A DNA stretch of 64,000 nucleotides, taken from positions 682,001 to 746,000 of the forward strand of contig NZ_BMCP01000002.1 in NCBI RefSeq assembly GCF_014635245.1, in the 5' to 3' direction. Position 1 is the stretch's first letter. The number at the start of each line of letters is the position of its first letter. Below, one piece after another: positions 9,632 through 21,354 of the stretch. The notes under the pieces were generated by a model that did no database searches, was not told the origin of the DNA, and saw only the letters and a list, made by a program, of their open reading frames with translations. The position numbers and the translations under genes are program-made. Origin of the DNA: Agaricicola taiwanensis. GTDB taxonomy: Bacteria > Pseudomonadota > Alphaproteobacteria > Rhizobiales > Methylopilaceae.

Positions 9632-11029
9632 TCAGGCCTTGGCCAGCCGGACAGGGCGTAGAAGAAACGCCGGCACCTGATCGCTTTGGCCGAAAGGCAC
9701 CCCACCGGCATCATGTTCGGCAGGTTTGGCGGGCACCGCCCTTGGCGCGGCAGCTTCCTGCCGGGCCGGGGCTTCCTGCCGAGCGGGGGCTTCTGGCTTT
9801 TCAGAAGGCTTCGCCTTTCCTGCGCGCCCGCCACCGCTTTTGCGCCGGCTGCTGGAACGGGCCGGCTTGGTGTCATCCTCTTCCGCTGCGGCGGAAAGGT
9901 TTTCAAGACCGCCGTCCTGCCATTCCAGCGCGTTGCCGATGACCTTTTCGATCGCACCCAGTGCTTTCCGGTCGGCCGACGACACCAGGGTGAAGGCCGT
10001 CCCTGTCTTTCCGGCACGGCCGGTCCGGCCAATGCGGTGAACATAGTCTTCCGGATGGATCGGCACATCGAAGTTCAGGACATGGCTGACGTCGGGAATA
10101 TCGAGGCCACGCGCTGCCACATCGCTTGCGACAAGAAGGGACGCTTCCCCGGTCTTGAAGGCATCCAGAGCCGCCATACGTGCCCGCTGATCCAGGTCGC
10201 CGTGAATGGTGACGGCATTGAAGCCATGGCGCTGGAGCGAGCGATGGACGATTGTCACATCACGCTTGCGGTTGCAGAAGATGATCGCGTTCTTGAAGTC
10301 GGCAGCATTGCGGATCAGTTCGCGAAGGGTGTCGCGCTTGGCGGCGGCTTCGCTTCGTGTCGGCACCAGCTTCTGCTTAATGCTGGCATTGGTGGTCGAG
10401 GCTCGAGCCACCTCAATCTTCACCGGATCCCGCAGGAACTGCGATACCAGGCGCTGGATCTCCGGCGGCATGGTTGCGGAAAAGAACAGAGTCTGCCGCG
10501 ACGGCGGGATCAGCTTGCAGATCCGTTCGATGTCCGGAATGAAACCCATGTCCAGCATGCGATCGGCCTCGTCGATGACGAGAACCTCAATGCCGGTAAG
10601 AAGCAGCCGGCCACGCTCGAAGTGATCGAGCAGGCGCCCCGGTGTTGCGATCAGAACGTCGACACCCTTGGTAAGCTTGGCATCCTGATCACCAAAGGAG
10701 AGTCCGCCGATCAGCAGCGCGACCGAAAGCTTGTGGTTTTTGCCGTATTTGTCGAAGCTTTCCTCGACCTGGGCCGCCAGCTCGCGGGTCGGCTCAAGAA
10801 TGAGGGTGCGTGGCATGCGGGCTCTGGCACGGCCACGCTCCAGGCGGGTGATCATGGGCAGGGTGAAGGACGCGGTCTTACCCGTCCCGGTCTGGGCAAT
10901 CCCCAGCACATCCTTGCCCGCCATCACGTGAGGAATCGCTTGTTCCTGAATGGGCGTAGGGGTCGTGTAACCTGCCGCATCAACGGCTTCGAGGACTTTG
11001 GGGCTTAGTCCGAGATCGGAAAAAGGCAT
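9632..11029 (-). CDS. DEAD-box RNA helicase, RhlE type
   Basis: A 465-residue ATP-dependent RNA helicase. In order: Q motif region TPTPIQEQAI, Walker A AQTGTGKT, PTRELA, DEAD in VIDEADRMLDMGF, SAT in FSATMPPEI, and the C-terminal HRIGRTGRAG. The last 80 residues are a basic, disordered tail with the repeated hexamer APARQE. The overall form matches RhlE helicases, which act in ribosome assembly and RNA decay, often in the cold. The ATG at 11029 (MPFSDLGLSPKVLE) is the family start; an open extension of 41 codons upstream does not look coding. It is divergent from the gene at 11309, with 279 bp between. Confidence 0.94.
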   Translation of the reverse strand: MPFSDLGLSPKVLEAVDAAGYTTPTPIQEQAIPHVMAGKDVLGIAQTGTGKTASFTLPMITRLERGRARARMPRTLILEPTRELAAQVEESFDKYGKNHKLSVALLIGGLSFGDQDAKLTKGVDVLIATPGRLLDHFERGRLLLTGIEVLVIDEADRMLDMGFIPDIERICKLIPPSRQTLFFSATMPPEIQRLVSQFLRDPVKIEVARASTTNASIKQKLVPTRSEAAAKRDTLRELIRNAADFKNAIIFCNRKRDVTIVHRSLQRHGFNAVTIHGDLDQRARMAALDAFKTGEASLLVASDVAARGLDIPDVSHVLNFDVPIHPEDYVHRIGRTGRAGKTGTAFTLVSSADRKALGAIEKVIGNALEWQDGGLENLSAAAEEDDTKPARSSSRRKSGGGRAGKAKPSEKPEAPARQEAPARQEAAAPRAVPAKPAEHDAGGVPFGQSDQVPAFLLRPVRLAKA

Positions 11030-11308
11030 ATCGTGTTCGGTCCGGAAACGGCGCAAAAGCGATCGTGATGGTCGGAGCTCTAAAGTGCGCGCGCTTGCTA
11101 TCGTACGTGCGATCGAGGCAGCCGTGTGCTGTTCGTGGCAGAAACTAGGCATTGAGCCCTAAAAGTCAAGTAAATTCAGGGTTTACGAAGAGACTGACTG
11201 CGTTAAGCATCACGCAGCCGTATGCGTCGCAATTGGGCCGTCTTTTCCCGACATGTGAAAACGCATAAGATGAGCAGGCAACGCCTGCGTTTCCTTGGAG
11301 TGACGTGC

Positions 11309-12475
11309 ATGGCCCCGAGGCGGAGAAAAAGTCAGACCAGCGACCTTGCCCATGATGCTGAAATGCGTCTGGACGCGACCAAGGGCGCTCACGATCCTGA
11401 GGCGAGGGCGGATGTGCCCGCGGCGGATGCCGCGGCAGAGCCGGAAACCGAGGCGCTTGTCCCGGACGGAAAAGCAGCCCCCGATGAACCCGCTCCGGAA
11501 CCCGTTGCGGTTGGTCCAGAGCCGAAGGTAGCGGAGCCAGGGGCCTCGGATGCGGCTCCGGAAGTGAAGACGGTTGAAACGGCATCTCTGGCTTCAAAGG
11601 AGGCGCCGCCTATCGAGGTCGCTCGGCCTCTCGCCGGTGATCGGCCGCGTCCTACCAAACGCCCCAAGCGGCGCAGCAGGGCACTTTTGCTACTTGTCGC
11701 TGCCGCAGCGGGCGCCGGTATCGTCTGGTCCGGCATTCTCACACCCTTTTTAGCCTCCGGCGGACGTTCCGGCGAAGGCTACAATCCTCCGCCGAAGCTC
11801 GCGGATGCGTCGACGGCGGAGACGCCGACGAATGTCACCGAGCCACGGCAGGTCACACGGCCAGAGGGAGAAGCCGCCGTCGCCGACGAACTTCGCGCTC
11901 TCAAGGATAATGTGGCACGCGCGGAGACCGAAACTGACGAGCGGGTGGTGGCCCTGACCAAGCGCATTGACGCGTTGGAGAAGCAACACGCCGACACTGT
12001 TGCTGAACTAAAGAAGCGGCTGGCGAGTGCTGAAGAGCAGCTTGCCTCCGTCGGCGCGGCCGCAACGCCTTCCAACACCGCTACGGCCGCTGCTAGGCCG
12101 CAGCCGCTGCCGGACGGAGAGGAGGGCAGAGAGCCTGCAGCGGAAGCGCCGCCGGCCGATCCGGTGATTGCCTCGACCGAGCAGACCGCGTCCAATCCCC
12201 TCCCGCAGCCGCGGCCGTCCGATCTCGGCTCAATCTCTGTGGTACGCCCGCCAGCAAGTCAGCAGACCGCCTCGGTGCCTTCAAGCCCGGTCCTGCGCAG
12301 TTGGGTGCTGCGGGACGTCTATGGGGGCGTCGCCCTCATCGAGGGCCGATATGGCATGATCGAAGTGGTGGAGGGCTCGGTTTTGCCCGGTGGCGGCGTG
12401 GTGCAGGATATCCGCCGCGCCGGTGGCCGGTGGGTGGTGACCACCAATCGTGGCATCATCGCCTCCGGCCGCTGA
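11309..12475 (+). CDS. Hypothetical single-pass membrane protein with coiled coil
   Basis: A 388-residue protein of unknown function. It has an acidic, Ala/Pro/Glu-rich N-terminal region (1-105), a basic patch KRPKRRSR, and then one membrane segment (about 128-150). A heptad-rich coiled coil runs from about 190 to 250, followed by a second low-complexity stretch. A short conserved C-terminal domain (about 330-388) begins SWVLRDVYGGVALIEG and ends in a TNRGIIASGR motif. I have seen this C-terminal domain in hypothetical proteins of rhizobial relatives, without a function. The start at 11309 has GGAG upstream; a longer frame from 11222 does not look coding. An envelope role is only inferred. 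Confidence 0.75.
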   Translation: MAPRRRKSQTSDLAHDAEMRLDATKGAHDPEARADVPAADAAAEPETEALVPDGKAAPDEPAPEPVAVGPEPKVAEPGASDAAPEVKTVETASLASKEAPPIEVARPLAGDRPRPTKRPKRRSRALLLLVAAAAGAGIVWSGILTPFLASGGRSGEGYNPPPKLADASTAETPTNVTEPRQVTRPEGEAAVADELRALKDNVARAETETDERVVALTKRIDALEKQHADTVAELKKRLASAEEQLASVGAAATPSNTATAAARPQPLPDGEEGREPAAEAPPADPVIASTEQTASNPLPQPRPSDLGSISVVRPPASQQTASVPSSPVLRSWVLRDVYGGVALIEGRYGMIEVVEGSVLPGGGVVQDIRRAGGRWVVTTNRGIIASGR

Positions 12476-12491
12476 AGCCGAACAGGCACGA

Positions 12492-13055
12492 TCAGTTGGT
12501 GGCGGGCCCGAATTGCGCCCGTCCCGGTGCGCCCACGTTCAGAACATAGGTCTCGCGGAAGCCCTGGACATCCACACGCGTGTCGAGGAACACGGAGGCA
12601 TCATTCTGCGAGGCTTCCACGCGAATATCGCCGAAGACCAGCTTTTCCTCGGCGACCTGTGCGATCTCGATGGTGGCGATGATGTTGGGTTCACCCTCAG
12701 AAGGCTGCTCCACCCATTGCACGTAAAGTTTCGGCGTATCGCCTTCGGCCACGAGAACCACGCGGCTGAACCCCTGAAGGTCACCCTCGCTCCAGGGCCC
12801 CACCACCCGCACGGCAAAGACCGTGGGATCGATCACCTCGAGCACGGGTGGGATCGTGTCTAGCGACTCGATCTTTGGCAGTGCATCGCCGCTCGTGCTG
12901 TCCTCCGCCGGTTTGTCAGGTGTCTTTTTGGGCTCGGCGACAGGCGCCGGCTCGCCTTGCGCATTGTTCGGCACAGGTGATGTTTGTGCGAACGCCATTG
13001 TCGCGGACAAAACGGCCAGGCTTGCGGCGGCGAGCAGGGTGCTTGTGCGGGTCAT
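12492..13055 (-). CDS. Hypothetical exported protein
   Basis: A 187-residue protein with a clear signal peptide (residues 1-23, cleavage after AFAQ or ATMAFA), a Pro/Ala-rich linker to about residue 60, and a compact beta-rich domain of about 120 residues. No catalytic motif is recognisable. The domain resembles conserved hypothetical periplasmic proteins of Hyphomicrobiales that sit beside parE. It lies 18 bp downstream of parE on the same strand and may be co-transcribed with it; it converges with the gene ending at 12475. Confidence 0.75.
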   Translation of the reverse strand: MTRTSTLLAAASLAVLSATMAFAQTSPVPNNAQGEPAPVAEPKKTPDKPAEDSTSGDALPKIESLDTIPPVLEVIDPTVFAVRVVGPWSEGDLQGFSRVVLVAEGDTPKLYVQWVEQPSEGEPNIIATIEIAQVAEEKLVFGDIRVEASQNDASVFLDTRVDVQGFRETYVLNVGAPGRAQFGPATN

Positions 13056-13073
13056 AGCGTCGGTTCCGATTTT

Positions 13074-15119
13074 TCAGACATCCAGCTCTTCGACAAAGGC
13101 GGCACGCTCCTGGATGAAGCGGAAGCGTGTTTCCGGCTTCGTTCCCATCAATTCCTCAACCGTGGTCTTCGTTTCACCACGGAGTTCCTCGTCAACCACC
13201 ACCCGCAGCAGAATCCGCTTCTTCGGGTCCATGGTTGTCTCGCGCAGCTGTTGCGGCATCATCTCGCCAAGGCCTTTGAAGCGGCCGATCTCCACGTTCT
13301 TCCCCTTGAAGGCAGTTGCCAGCAACTCATTCTTCTCCGCGTCGTCACGCGCGTAAACCGTCTTGCCGCCGTGGGTGAGTCGGTAGAGAGGAGGCACCGC
13401 CAGGAAAAGATGCCCTCCACGAATGAGTTCCGGCATTTCCCTAAAGAAGAAGGTGAGCAGGAGCGAGGCGATGTGGGCGCCATCCACATCGGCGTCGGTC
13501 ATGATGATGATCCGCTCGTAACGCAGGTCGTCCTCGCGATAGGCGGATCGCGTGCCGCAGCCCAGCGCCAGGATGAGATCGGCAAGCTGCTGGTTCTGGG
13601 CGAGCTTGCCGTCAGCGGCGCTGGCAACGTTCAGAATCTTGCCGCGCAGTGGCAGAATGGCCTGGTTCTGCCGCTGCCGCGCCTGCTTGGCGGATCCGCC
13701 GGCGGAATCACCTTCCACGATGAAGAGTTCCGCACCCGCGGCCGTGTCCTGGCTGCAGTCGGCGAGCTTGCCGGGAAGGCGCAGCTTACGGGTTGCGGTC
13801 TTGCGCAGCGTCTCCTTCTCGGCGCGGCGGCGCAGGCGCTCATCGGCCCGCTCCAGCGCCTTGTCCAGAAGCCGCTTGGCGGTTTGTGGCTGTCCGGCAA
13901 GCCAGTGATCGAAGGGATCGCGCATGGCCTGATCAACGATGCGGGCTGCCTCGCTCGTCGCCAGCCGTTCCTTGGTCTGGCCCTGGAATTCCGGCTCACG
14001 CACGAAGACGGAAAGCATGGCGCAGCAGACGCCCATGACGTCGTCGGAGCTCAGGTCCTTGACCTTTTTGTTGCCGATCAGCTCGCCATAGGCGCGCAAC
14101 CCACGCAGGAGCGCCGCCCGCAGGCCCTGCTCATGGGTGCCGCCTTCTGGCGTGGGAATGGTGTTGCAGTAGGAGCGGACAAAGCTGTCGCCCTCATCCA
14201 GCCAGCCGATGGCCCATTCGACGGCTTCAGGGCCGCCGTTGACCTGAACCTTGCCCGAGAAAAGCCCGTCGGCAAGCAGACTGTCGCCTTCAAGCTGGGC
14301 ACCGAGATAGTCCTTCAGGCCTCCCGGGAAATGAAAGGTCGCCTTTTCCGGGATCGTGCTGTCGCCGCCGAGGAGTTCCGGCGCGCAGGTCCAGCGGATC
14401 TCGACACCCCCGAAAAGATAGGCTTTGGAACGGGCCATGGCGAAAAGCCGTGCCGGCTTGAAGCGGGCACTGGCGCCGAAAATCGTCTGATCCGGATGAA
14501 AGCGGATTTTCGTGCCACGCCTGTTGTTTATAGCGCCCACTTCAACGAGCGGCGACTGGGCATGGCCACGTGAATAGCTCTGCCGATAGAGGCGCTGATT
14601 ACGCGCCACCTCCACCTCAAGCCGGTCGGACAGTGCGTTGACAACCGATATGCCGACACCATGAAGGCCGCCCGAGGTTTCGTACGCCTTGCTGGAAAAT
14701 TTGCCGCCGGAATGCAGCGTCGTGAAGATCACCTCGAGTGCCGACTTCCCGGGGAACTTGGGATGGGGGTCGACAGGTATGCCGCGTCCATTGTCGATGA
14801 CGGTGACGGCACCCTCCGCATCGAGATCCACCGCGATGAAGGTTGCGTGACCCGCGACGGCCTCGTCCATGGAATTGTCGATCACCTCCGCGAAGAGGTG
14901 GTGCAGGGCCTTCTCGTCAGTACCGCCGACATACATACCGGGGCGGCGGCGCACCGGTTCCAGCCCCTCGAGAACCTCGATATCGGCTGCCGTATAGCTC
15001 GATGGATCGCGCACAACCTCGGCCTGAACCGCCGCCTCAGCCGGCCGCGGGTTCGTGTGCCGCGCCGCCACCTCGGCCAATGAGCCAAAAAGATCCTTGC
15101 CGTCGTCCATACCGCTCAT
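13074..15119 (-). CDS. parE: DNA topoisomerase IV subunit B
   Basis: ParE, 681 residues, is the ATPase subunit of topoisomerase IV, which separates linked chromosomes after replication. The GHKL ATPase motifs are present: EVIDNSMDEAVAGHA, VIDNGRGIPVD and SGGLHGVGISVVNALS. The toprim region follows with LFIVEGDSAGGSAKQARQR and MTDADVDGAHI, then IGRFKGLGEMMPQQL. It is ParE rather than GyrB because it lacks the long GyrB insert and has the RNQAILPLRGK-type core with NQAILPLRG. The frame stays open far upstream, but MSGMDDGKDLFG at 15119 is the family start; a second ATG three codons later is possible. Confidence 0.94.
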   Translation of the reverse strand: MSGMDDGKDLFGSLAEVAARHTNPRPAEAAVQAEVVRDPSSYTAADIEVLEGLEPVRRRPGMYVGGTDEKALHHLFAEVIDNSMDEAVAGHATFIAVDLDAEGAVTVIDNGRGIPVDPHPKFPGKSALEVIFTTLHSGGKFSSKAYETSGGLHGVGISVVNALSDRLEVEVARNQRLYRQSYSRGHAQSPLVEVGAINNRRGTKIRFHPDQTIFGASARFKPARLFAMARSKAYLFGGVEIRWTCAPELLGGDSTIPEKATFHFPGGLKDYLGAQLEGDSLLADGLFSGKVQVNGGPEAVEWAIGWLDEGDSFVRSYCNTIPTPEGGTHEQGLRAALLRGLRAYGELIGNKKVKDLSSDDVMGVCCAMLSVFVREPEFQGQTKERLATSEAARIVDQAMRDPFDHWLAGQPQTAKRLLDKALERADERLRRRAEKETLRKTATRKLRLPGKLADCSQDTAAGAELFIVEGDSAGGSAKQARQRQNQAILPLRGKILNVASAADGKLAQNQQLADLILALGCGTRSAYREDDLRYERIIIMTDADVDGAHIASLLLTFFFREMPELIRGGHLFLAVPPLYRLTHGGKTVYARDDAEKNELLATAFKGKNVEIGRFKGLGEMMPQQLRETTMDPKKRILLRVVVDEELRGETKTTVEELMGTKPETRFRFIQERAAFVEELDV

Positions 15120-15248
15120 TCTGATTCGCTCGACTTTTGAACTATCGCACGCCGGGCCATTGGAAGCGATGACCATTAAGGTGGTGCGATCAGTCCCATA
15201 ACATGGCATGACTGTGCCCGTCCTGCCTGTCTGCAACGAGTTTTCCCC

Positions 15249-15932
15249 ATGACATCCATCTTCACGATCGCGCCGTCGGTTATGCCTGTCGCAGGAACCG
15301 ATCAGACCTTTCCCGTTCGCCGGATCTATTGCGTCGGCCAGAACTATGCCGACCATGCGCGCGAGATGGGCGGAGATCCCGACCGTAACCCGCCGTTCTT
15401 CTTCACCAAGCCGGCCGATGCCATTGTGCCTTCCGGTTCCGCGGTGCCTTATCCGCCGCAGACCGACAACCTTCATCACGAGATCGAGCTTGTGGTCGCA
15501 ATCGGCAAGGCCGGGGCGGATATCCCGGTCGATCGTGCTCTGGAGCACGTCTACGGCTATACCGTCGGGATCGATTTGACACGGCGCGATCTTCAGGCCG
15601 AGGCGAAGAAAGCCGGTCGGCCGTGGGACATGGCCAAAGGGTTCGACAAGTCCGCGCCCATGGCAGCCCTGCATCCCGCCGAAAAGATCGGCCATCCGTC
15701 TTCCGGCCGGATCTGGCTCAAGGTCAATGACGGCATCCGTCAGGACAGCGACCTTGCCAAACAAATCTGGGCGGTGCCGGAAGCGATCGCCTATCTGTCG
15801 ACCCTGGTACGCCTGGAGCCGGGCGATCTTCTGATGACGGGAACACCTGATGGCGTCGGTGCGATCGTTCGCGGCGACCGTGTCAGCGGCGGCATCGACG
15901 GGCTCGACGAAATCAGCATCACCATCGCTTGA
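15249..15932 (+). CDS. Fumarylacetoacetate hydrolase family protein (fumarylpyruvate hydrolase-like)
   Basis: A 227-residue FAH-fold enzyme. Members cleave C-C bonds of acylpyruvates or isomerise them during aromatic degradation. The metal-site motif is HHEIELVVAIGK (His-Glu-x-Glu, about 76-80) with D105-like VGIDLTRRDLQ, and the catalytic lysine region is AKGFDKSAP. The end has LEPGDLLMTGTPDGVG. The beginning, RIYCVGQNYADHAREMGGDPDRNPPFFF without an N-terminal extra domain, is close to fumarylpyruvate hydrolase of the gentisate pathway. No gentisate genes are nearby, so the true substrate is unknown. It is divergent from parE with 129 bp between. Confidence 0.87.
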   Translation: MTSIFTIAPSVMPVAGTDQTFPVRRIYCVGQNYADHAREMGGDPDRNPPFFFTKPADAIVPSGSAVPYPPQTDNLHHEIELVVAIGKAGADIPVDRALEHVYGYTVGIDLTRRDLQAEAKKAGRPWDMAKGFDKSAPMAALHPAEKIGHPSSGRIWLKVNDGIRQDSDLAKQIWAVPEAIAYLSTLVRLEPGDLLMTGTPDGVGAIVRGDRVSGGIDGLDEISITIA

Positions 15933-16299
15933 TGCCCACATGGCAACGCCCCGTCGTGACCTTGTCAGGACGGGGCGATCTATCCGTGGCGTTGCTTTGG
16001 GTGAGGGGCGCGCCTCAGAGGGCCGGCCCGAGATGCAAGCCTGATCGGATCGTTTTCCGGTTTTACGACGTCTTAATTCCGCACGATCTTCTTCATAGAC
16101 GCATTCGCGAACGTCAGCCGAAAGGTTTCGATTGGAAATCGCCAGTCGTCAAAGTTTTTAAATTGTCGGCTCTTGTTGCCGCTCACGTGAGACGTTGCGC
16201 CCCACTCTTGTGGCGACAATTACTTACTCTCCGGTGGCGTCATTTTCTTAGACCTCCACTTTCTGAATATGTGCAGTCTGCGCCCGGCGATTCGACAAG
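15933..16299. other. 367-bp intergenic region between converging genes
   Basis: It holds the hairpin at 15947-15977 and then about 320 bp with lower GC than the flanking genes. There is a long-range inverted pair, TTGTCG near 16164 and CGACAA near 16215, enclosing smaller stems. I see no convincing gene or promoter. A small RNA or remnant DNA is possible but unsupported. Confidence 0.4.
15947..15977 (+). terminator. Hairpin terminator after the FAH-family gene
   Basis: A perfect 9-bp stem, CGCCCCGTC (15947-15955) and GACGGGGCG (15969-15977), 14 bp after the stop codon. The following sequence, ATCTATC, is only mildly U-rich. Confidence 0.6.
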
Positions 16300-17403
16300 T
16301 CAAGGTCGTGCGACGCGCCAACGCGCAATCGAGCTGGTGGCGTAAAGCAAAGCTTTATCCCCCAGGCGCATCAGGAAGCTGCGAAGGGCAGGGATGGCCG
16401 GACGCTCGATAAAGCGCCAGATCACAAAAGAAAGTGCAACAAGAGCCGCGATAGCGATTGTGAGCAGGAGCCAGGTGTCGATGGTGTCAGCCAGATGCTG
16501 GAATACGAGATAGCCGATGTGTTGATGGAGCAGATAGAGCGGATAGCTGATCCCGCCGAGAGCGGCTGACAGGCTCGCCGGCAGGATTGGCCAGGGCATC
16601 CGCACGGCCGTCACAACGGCCGCTATGGCAACCGCCAACACCAGGAGCGTCAGGCCGATGCTTCCTTCGAAGCCGAAGTGGTCTTCCATGGTGCGCATGC
16701 TGTTGTATTCGCCCAGACCTAGGAGCGCAGCAGCGGCCAACGCAACGGTCGCATCGGCGGCTGAAACCGTCCAGTTTCTCCGAAACAGGCGATAGAGCAG
16801 GATGCCAATGGAGAAGTGGCCTGCGTATTGCGTGACAAGCAGGATGCGCAGCACGCCCGATTGCAGAAAGACCTCATTGAGAAGGCCGATCGCAAGCCAG
16901 CCTGTGACGAGGATGAGCATGCGCCGCTGGAACAGCCCTAGCGCTATGAAGAGGGCGACCCAGCCATAGAACATGATTTCGAGGACGATCGACCAGTAGG
17001 CGCCATCCATGAAGGGTTGACCAAACGCCGGCGCCAGCATGGTCAGATTGGCGATGTAGCTCGGCAAAGACGGCGCAAACCTGCTGCCCGGCTGGGCGAG
17101 AACAAGGCCCGCGAGAGCGGTGATGGTCATGCAGACGAGAAACGCGGGATAAAGGCGGCTCGCACGTGCGGCGGCGAAAGCAACAAGCCCGCGGCCTTCA
17201 GCTGAATAGGCGATCACAAAGCCCGACATCACAAAGAAGCACGAGACGCCCAAAAAGCCATAGCGGGCAACATCCGCCCCCGCGAAGATGAGCGGACTAT
17301 AGCCATCCGCAGCGGCACCGCGAAACATCAGATGGTAGAATACGACGGCGAGGGCCGCGCAAAACCGGAGCAGGTCGAGATTGCCGATGCGGGCCTGGGC
17401 CAT
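16300..17403 (-). CDS. Acyltransferase family 3 membrane protein (OafA/YrhL type)
   Basis: A 367-residue integral membrane protein with about ten predicted membrane segments. It begins IGNLDLLRFCAALAVVFYHL, the family hallmark, with the conserved Arg and His. A second motif is RASRLYPAFLV in the loop after segment 3. Family members move acyl groups, often acetyl, onto surface polysaccharides or other exported molecules. It stands alone, downstream of glnA on the same strand beyond a terminator, so its acceptor cannot be deduced. Length and motif set are complete. Confidence 0.87.
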   Translation of the reverse strand: MAQARIGNLDLLRFCAALAVVFYHLMFRGAAADGYSPLIFAGADVARYGFLGVSCFFVMSGFVIAYSAEGRGLVAFAAARASRLYPAFLVCMTITALAGLVLAQPGSRFAPSLPSYIANLTMLAPAFGQPFMDGAYWSIVLEIMFYGWVALFIALGLFQRRMLILVTGWLAIGLLNEVFLQSGVLRILLVTQYAGHFSIGILLYRLFRRNWTVSAADATVALAAAALLGLGEYNSMRTMEDHFGFEGSIGLTLLVLAVAIAAVVTAVRMPWPILPASLSAALGGISYPLYLLHQHIGYLVFQHLADTIDTWLLLTIAIAALVALSFVIWRFIERPAIPALRSFLMRLGDKALLYATSSIARWRVARP

Positions 17404-17467
17404 GGTTTCACGTGTCAGGAGCCGGTCACTCCCATGAGCTATGACAGGTGGGGGTTAGGCCGCCGTT

Positions 17468-17504
17468 AAAACGATCATGGCCGGAACGGGGTCCGGCCAT
17501 GATG
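17468..17504 (-). terminator. Terminator of glnBA
   Basis: A perfect 12-bp stem (ATCATGGCCGGA at 17475-17486, TCCGGCCATGAT at 17493-17504) with a 6-base loop. Read on the minus strand it is followed by CGTTTTAA. It lies 22 bp beyond the glnA stop and insulates the acyltransferase gene. Confidence 0.8.
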
Positions 17505-17525
17505 CATCTCGGGTAAAATGGCCGA

Positions 17526-18935
17526 TCAGACCGAGTAGTACATGTCGAATTCGACCGGATGCGGGGTGTGCTCGAAACGGATCACGTCCTGCATCTTCAG
17601 TTCGATATAAGCATCGATCTGATCGTCGCTGAAGACACCGCCCTTCTTGAGGAATTCGCGGTCCTTGTCGAGCGAGACCAGAGCTTCGCGCAGCGAACCG
17701 CAGACGGTCGGGATCTTTTTCAGCTCCTTGGCGGGCAGATCATAGAGATCCTTGTCCATGGCCTGGCCCGGATCGATCTTGTTGGTGATGCCATCAAGAC
17801 CTGCCATCAGCAGGGCCGCGAAGGCGAGATAGGGGTTCGCTGCCGGATCGGGGAAGCGAACCTCCACGCGCTTGGCCTTGGGCGAGTTCGTCCACGGAAT
17901 GCGGCAGGACGCGGAGCGGTTACGCGCTGAATAGGCCAGCAGAACCGGTGCTTCGAAGCCCGGCACGAGACGCTTGTAGGAGTTCGTGGTCGGGTTGGTG
18001 AAGGCATTGATGGCCTTGGCGTGCTTGATGATGCCGCCGATGTACCACAGGCACTCCTGCGAAAGGCCGGCATAGCGATCGCCAGCGAACATGGGCTTGC
18101 CGTCCTTCCAGATCGACATGTGGCAGTGCATGCCCGAGCCGTTGTCGCCGTACACCGGCTTCGGCATGAAGGTCGCCGTCTTGCCGTAGCTGTGCGCGAC
18201 GTTGTGGATGGCGTACTTGTAGATCTGAAGGTGGTCAGCCATCGGCACGATCGACTCGAACTTCAAACCGAGTTCGTGCTGAGCGGACGCGACCTCGTGG
18301 TGATGCTTCTCGACGAGGCAACCCATCGCTGCCATGGCAGCGAGCATTTCGCCGCGCATGTCCTGAGCATTATCGACCGGCGGAACGGGAAAATAACCAC
18401 CCTTGGTCGGAACGCGATGACCCATGTTTCCGGTCTCATATTCCGCGTCGGAATTGGTCGGCAGTTCGACGTTATCGAGCTTGAAGCCGGTGTTGTAGGG
18501 CGTGGCCGAGAAGCGCACGTCGTCGAAGATGAAGAATTCGGCTTCGGGACCGAAATAGACGGTATCGCCGATGCCGGTCGACTTCAGGTATGCCTCGGCC
18601 TTCTTCACGGTGCCGCGCGGATCGCGCTCATAGGGCTCCATGGTGGTGGGCTCGAGAATGTCGCAGACCACCGACAGGGTGGGCGCGGCGAAGAACGGAT
18701 CCATGCAGGCACTGGAGGGATCCGGCATCAGCAGCATGTCGGACTCGTTGATGGCCTTCCAGCCGGCGATCGAGGATCCATCGAACATCTGGCCTTCTTC
18801 GAAGAAGTCTTCGTCGACCATGGTGATGTCGAAGGTGACGTGCTGCCACTTGCCCTTGGGATCGGTGAAGCGGAGATCCACATACTTGACGTCGTTATCC
18901 TTGATAAATTTCAGGACGTCGCTGGCAGTCTTCAT
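17526..18935 (-). CDS. glnA: Glutamine synthetase, type I
   Basis: GlnA, 469 residues, the dodecameric GSI-beta enzyme that makes glutamine from glutamate, ammonia and ATP. Motifs include [30 protein letters not shown] and the C-terminal adenylylation loop LYDLPAKE with Y398, so control by GlnE/GlnB is expected. The start ATG at 18935 gives [20 protein letters not shown], the normal beginning. It is 78 bp downstream of glnB on the same strand and almost certainly in the same operon, behind the sigma-54 promoter at 19408-19424. Confidence 0.98.
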   Translation of the reverse strand: MKTASDVLKFIKDNDVKYVDLRFTDPKGKWQHVTFDITMVDEDFFEEGQMFDGSSIAGWKAINESDMLLMPDPSSACMDPFFAAPTLSVVCDILEPTTMEPYERDPRGTVKKAEAYLKSTGIGDTVYFGPEAEFFIFDDVRFSATPYNTGFKLDNVELPTNSDAEYETGNMGHRVPTKGGYFPVPPVDNAQDMRGEMLAAMAAMGCLVEKHHHEVASAQHELGLKFESIVPMADHLQIYKYAIHNVAHSYGKTATFMPKPVYGDNGSGMHCHMSIWKDGKPMFAGDRYAGLSQECLWYIGGIIKHAKAINAFTNPTTNSYKRLVPGFEAPVLLAYSARNRSASCRIPWTNSPKAKRVEVRFPDPAANPYLAFAALLMAGLDGITNKIDPGQAMDKDLYDLPAKELKKIPTVCGSLREALVSLDKDREFLKKGGVFSDDQIDAYIELKMQDVIRFEHTPHPVEFDMYYSV

Positions 18936-19013
18936 GAATGAGATCCTTCTTGTGCGTTGATTCTGAGTGAGTCTTTGAGGATGCGGTCCGCGCGGCGTGG
19001 AGAACGCGGCGGA

Positions 19014-21114
<2,101 letters not shown>

Positions 21115-21203
21115 AGGCCGTTGTCATTTTCTAGTGCATGCCGCAAAGGGCGTGCTATAGAGCGCCCCGAACCGGGGCGCGTAGCGCGTTCGGGGCGTCC
21201 GGC

Positions 21204-21288
21204 GCGGGCGTGGCGGAACTGGTAGACGCGCTGGATTTAGGTTCCAGTGGCGAAAGTCGTGGGGGTTCGAGTCCCTCCGCCCGCACCA
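21204..21288 (+). tRNA. tRNA-Leu (anticodon TAG)
   Basis: An 85-nt tRNA with encoded CCA. The acceptor stem GCGGGCG (21204-21210) pairs with CGCCCGC (21278-21284), the anticodon loop TTTAGGT gives TAG, and the T arm holds GGTTCGAGTC. The long variable arm (GGCGAAAGTCGT region) fits leucine. It lies between nnr and tig. Confidence 0.96.
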
Positions 21289-21354
21289 ACGCCCTACGTC
21301 CTCCCATTCGTAAGCATTGCCCGAGCGGCACAAGAGATTTCGAAAGACGACGAC

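Noticed and set aside
15120-15941. N-terminal extension of parE by 274 codons
   Set aside because: It overlaps the FAH-family gene on the other strand, and ParE homologues start at the ATG near 15119.
16160-16225. Possible structured small RNA between the FAH gene and the acyltransferase
   Set aside because: Inverted repeats are short and no promoter or terminator pair supports a transcript.
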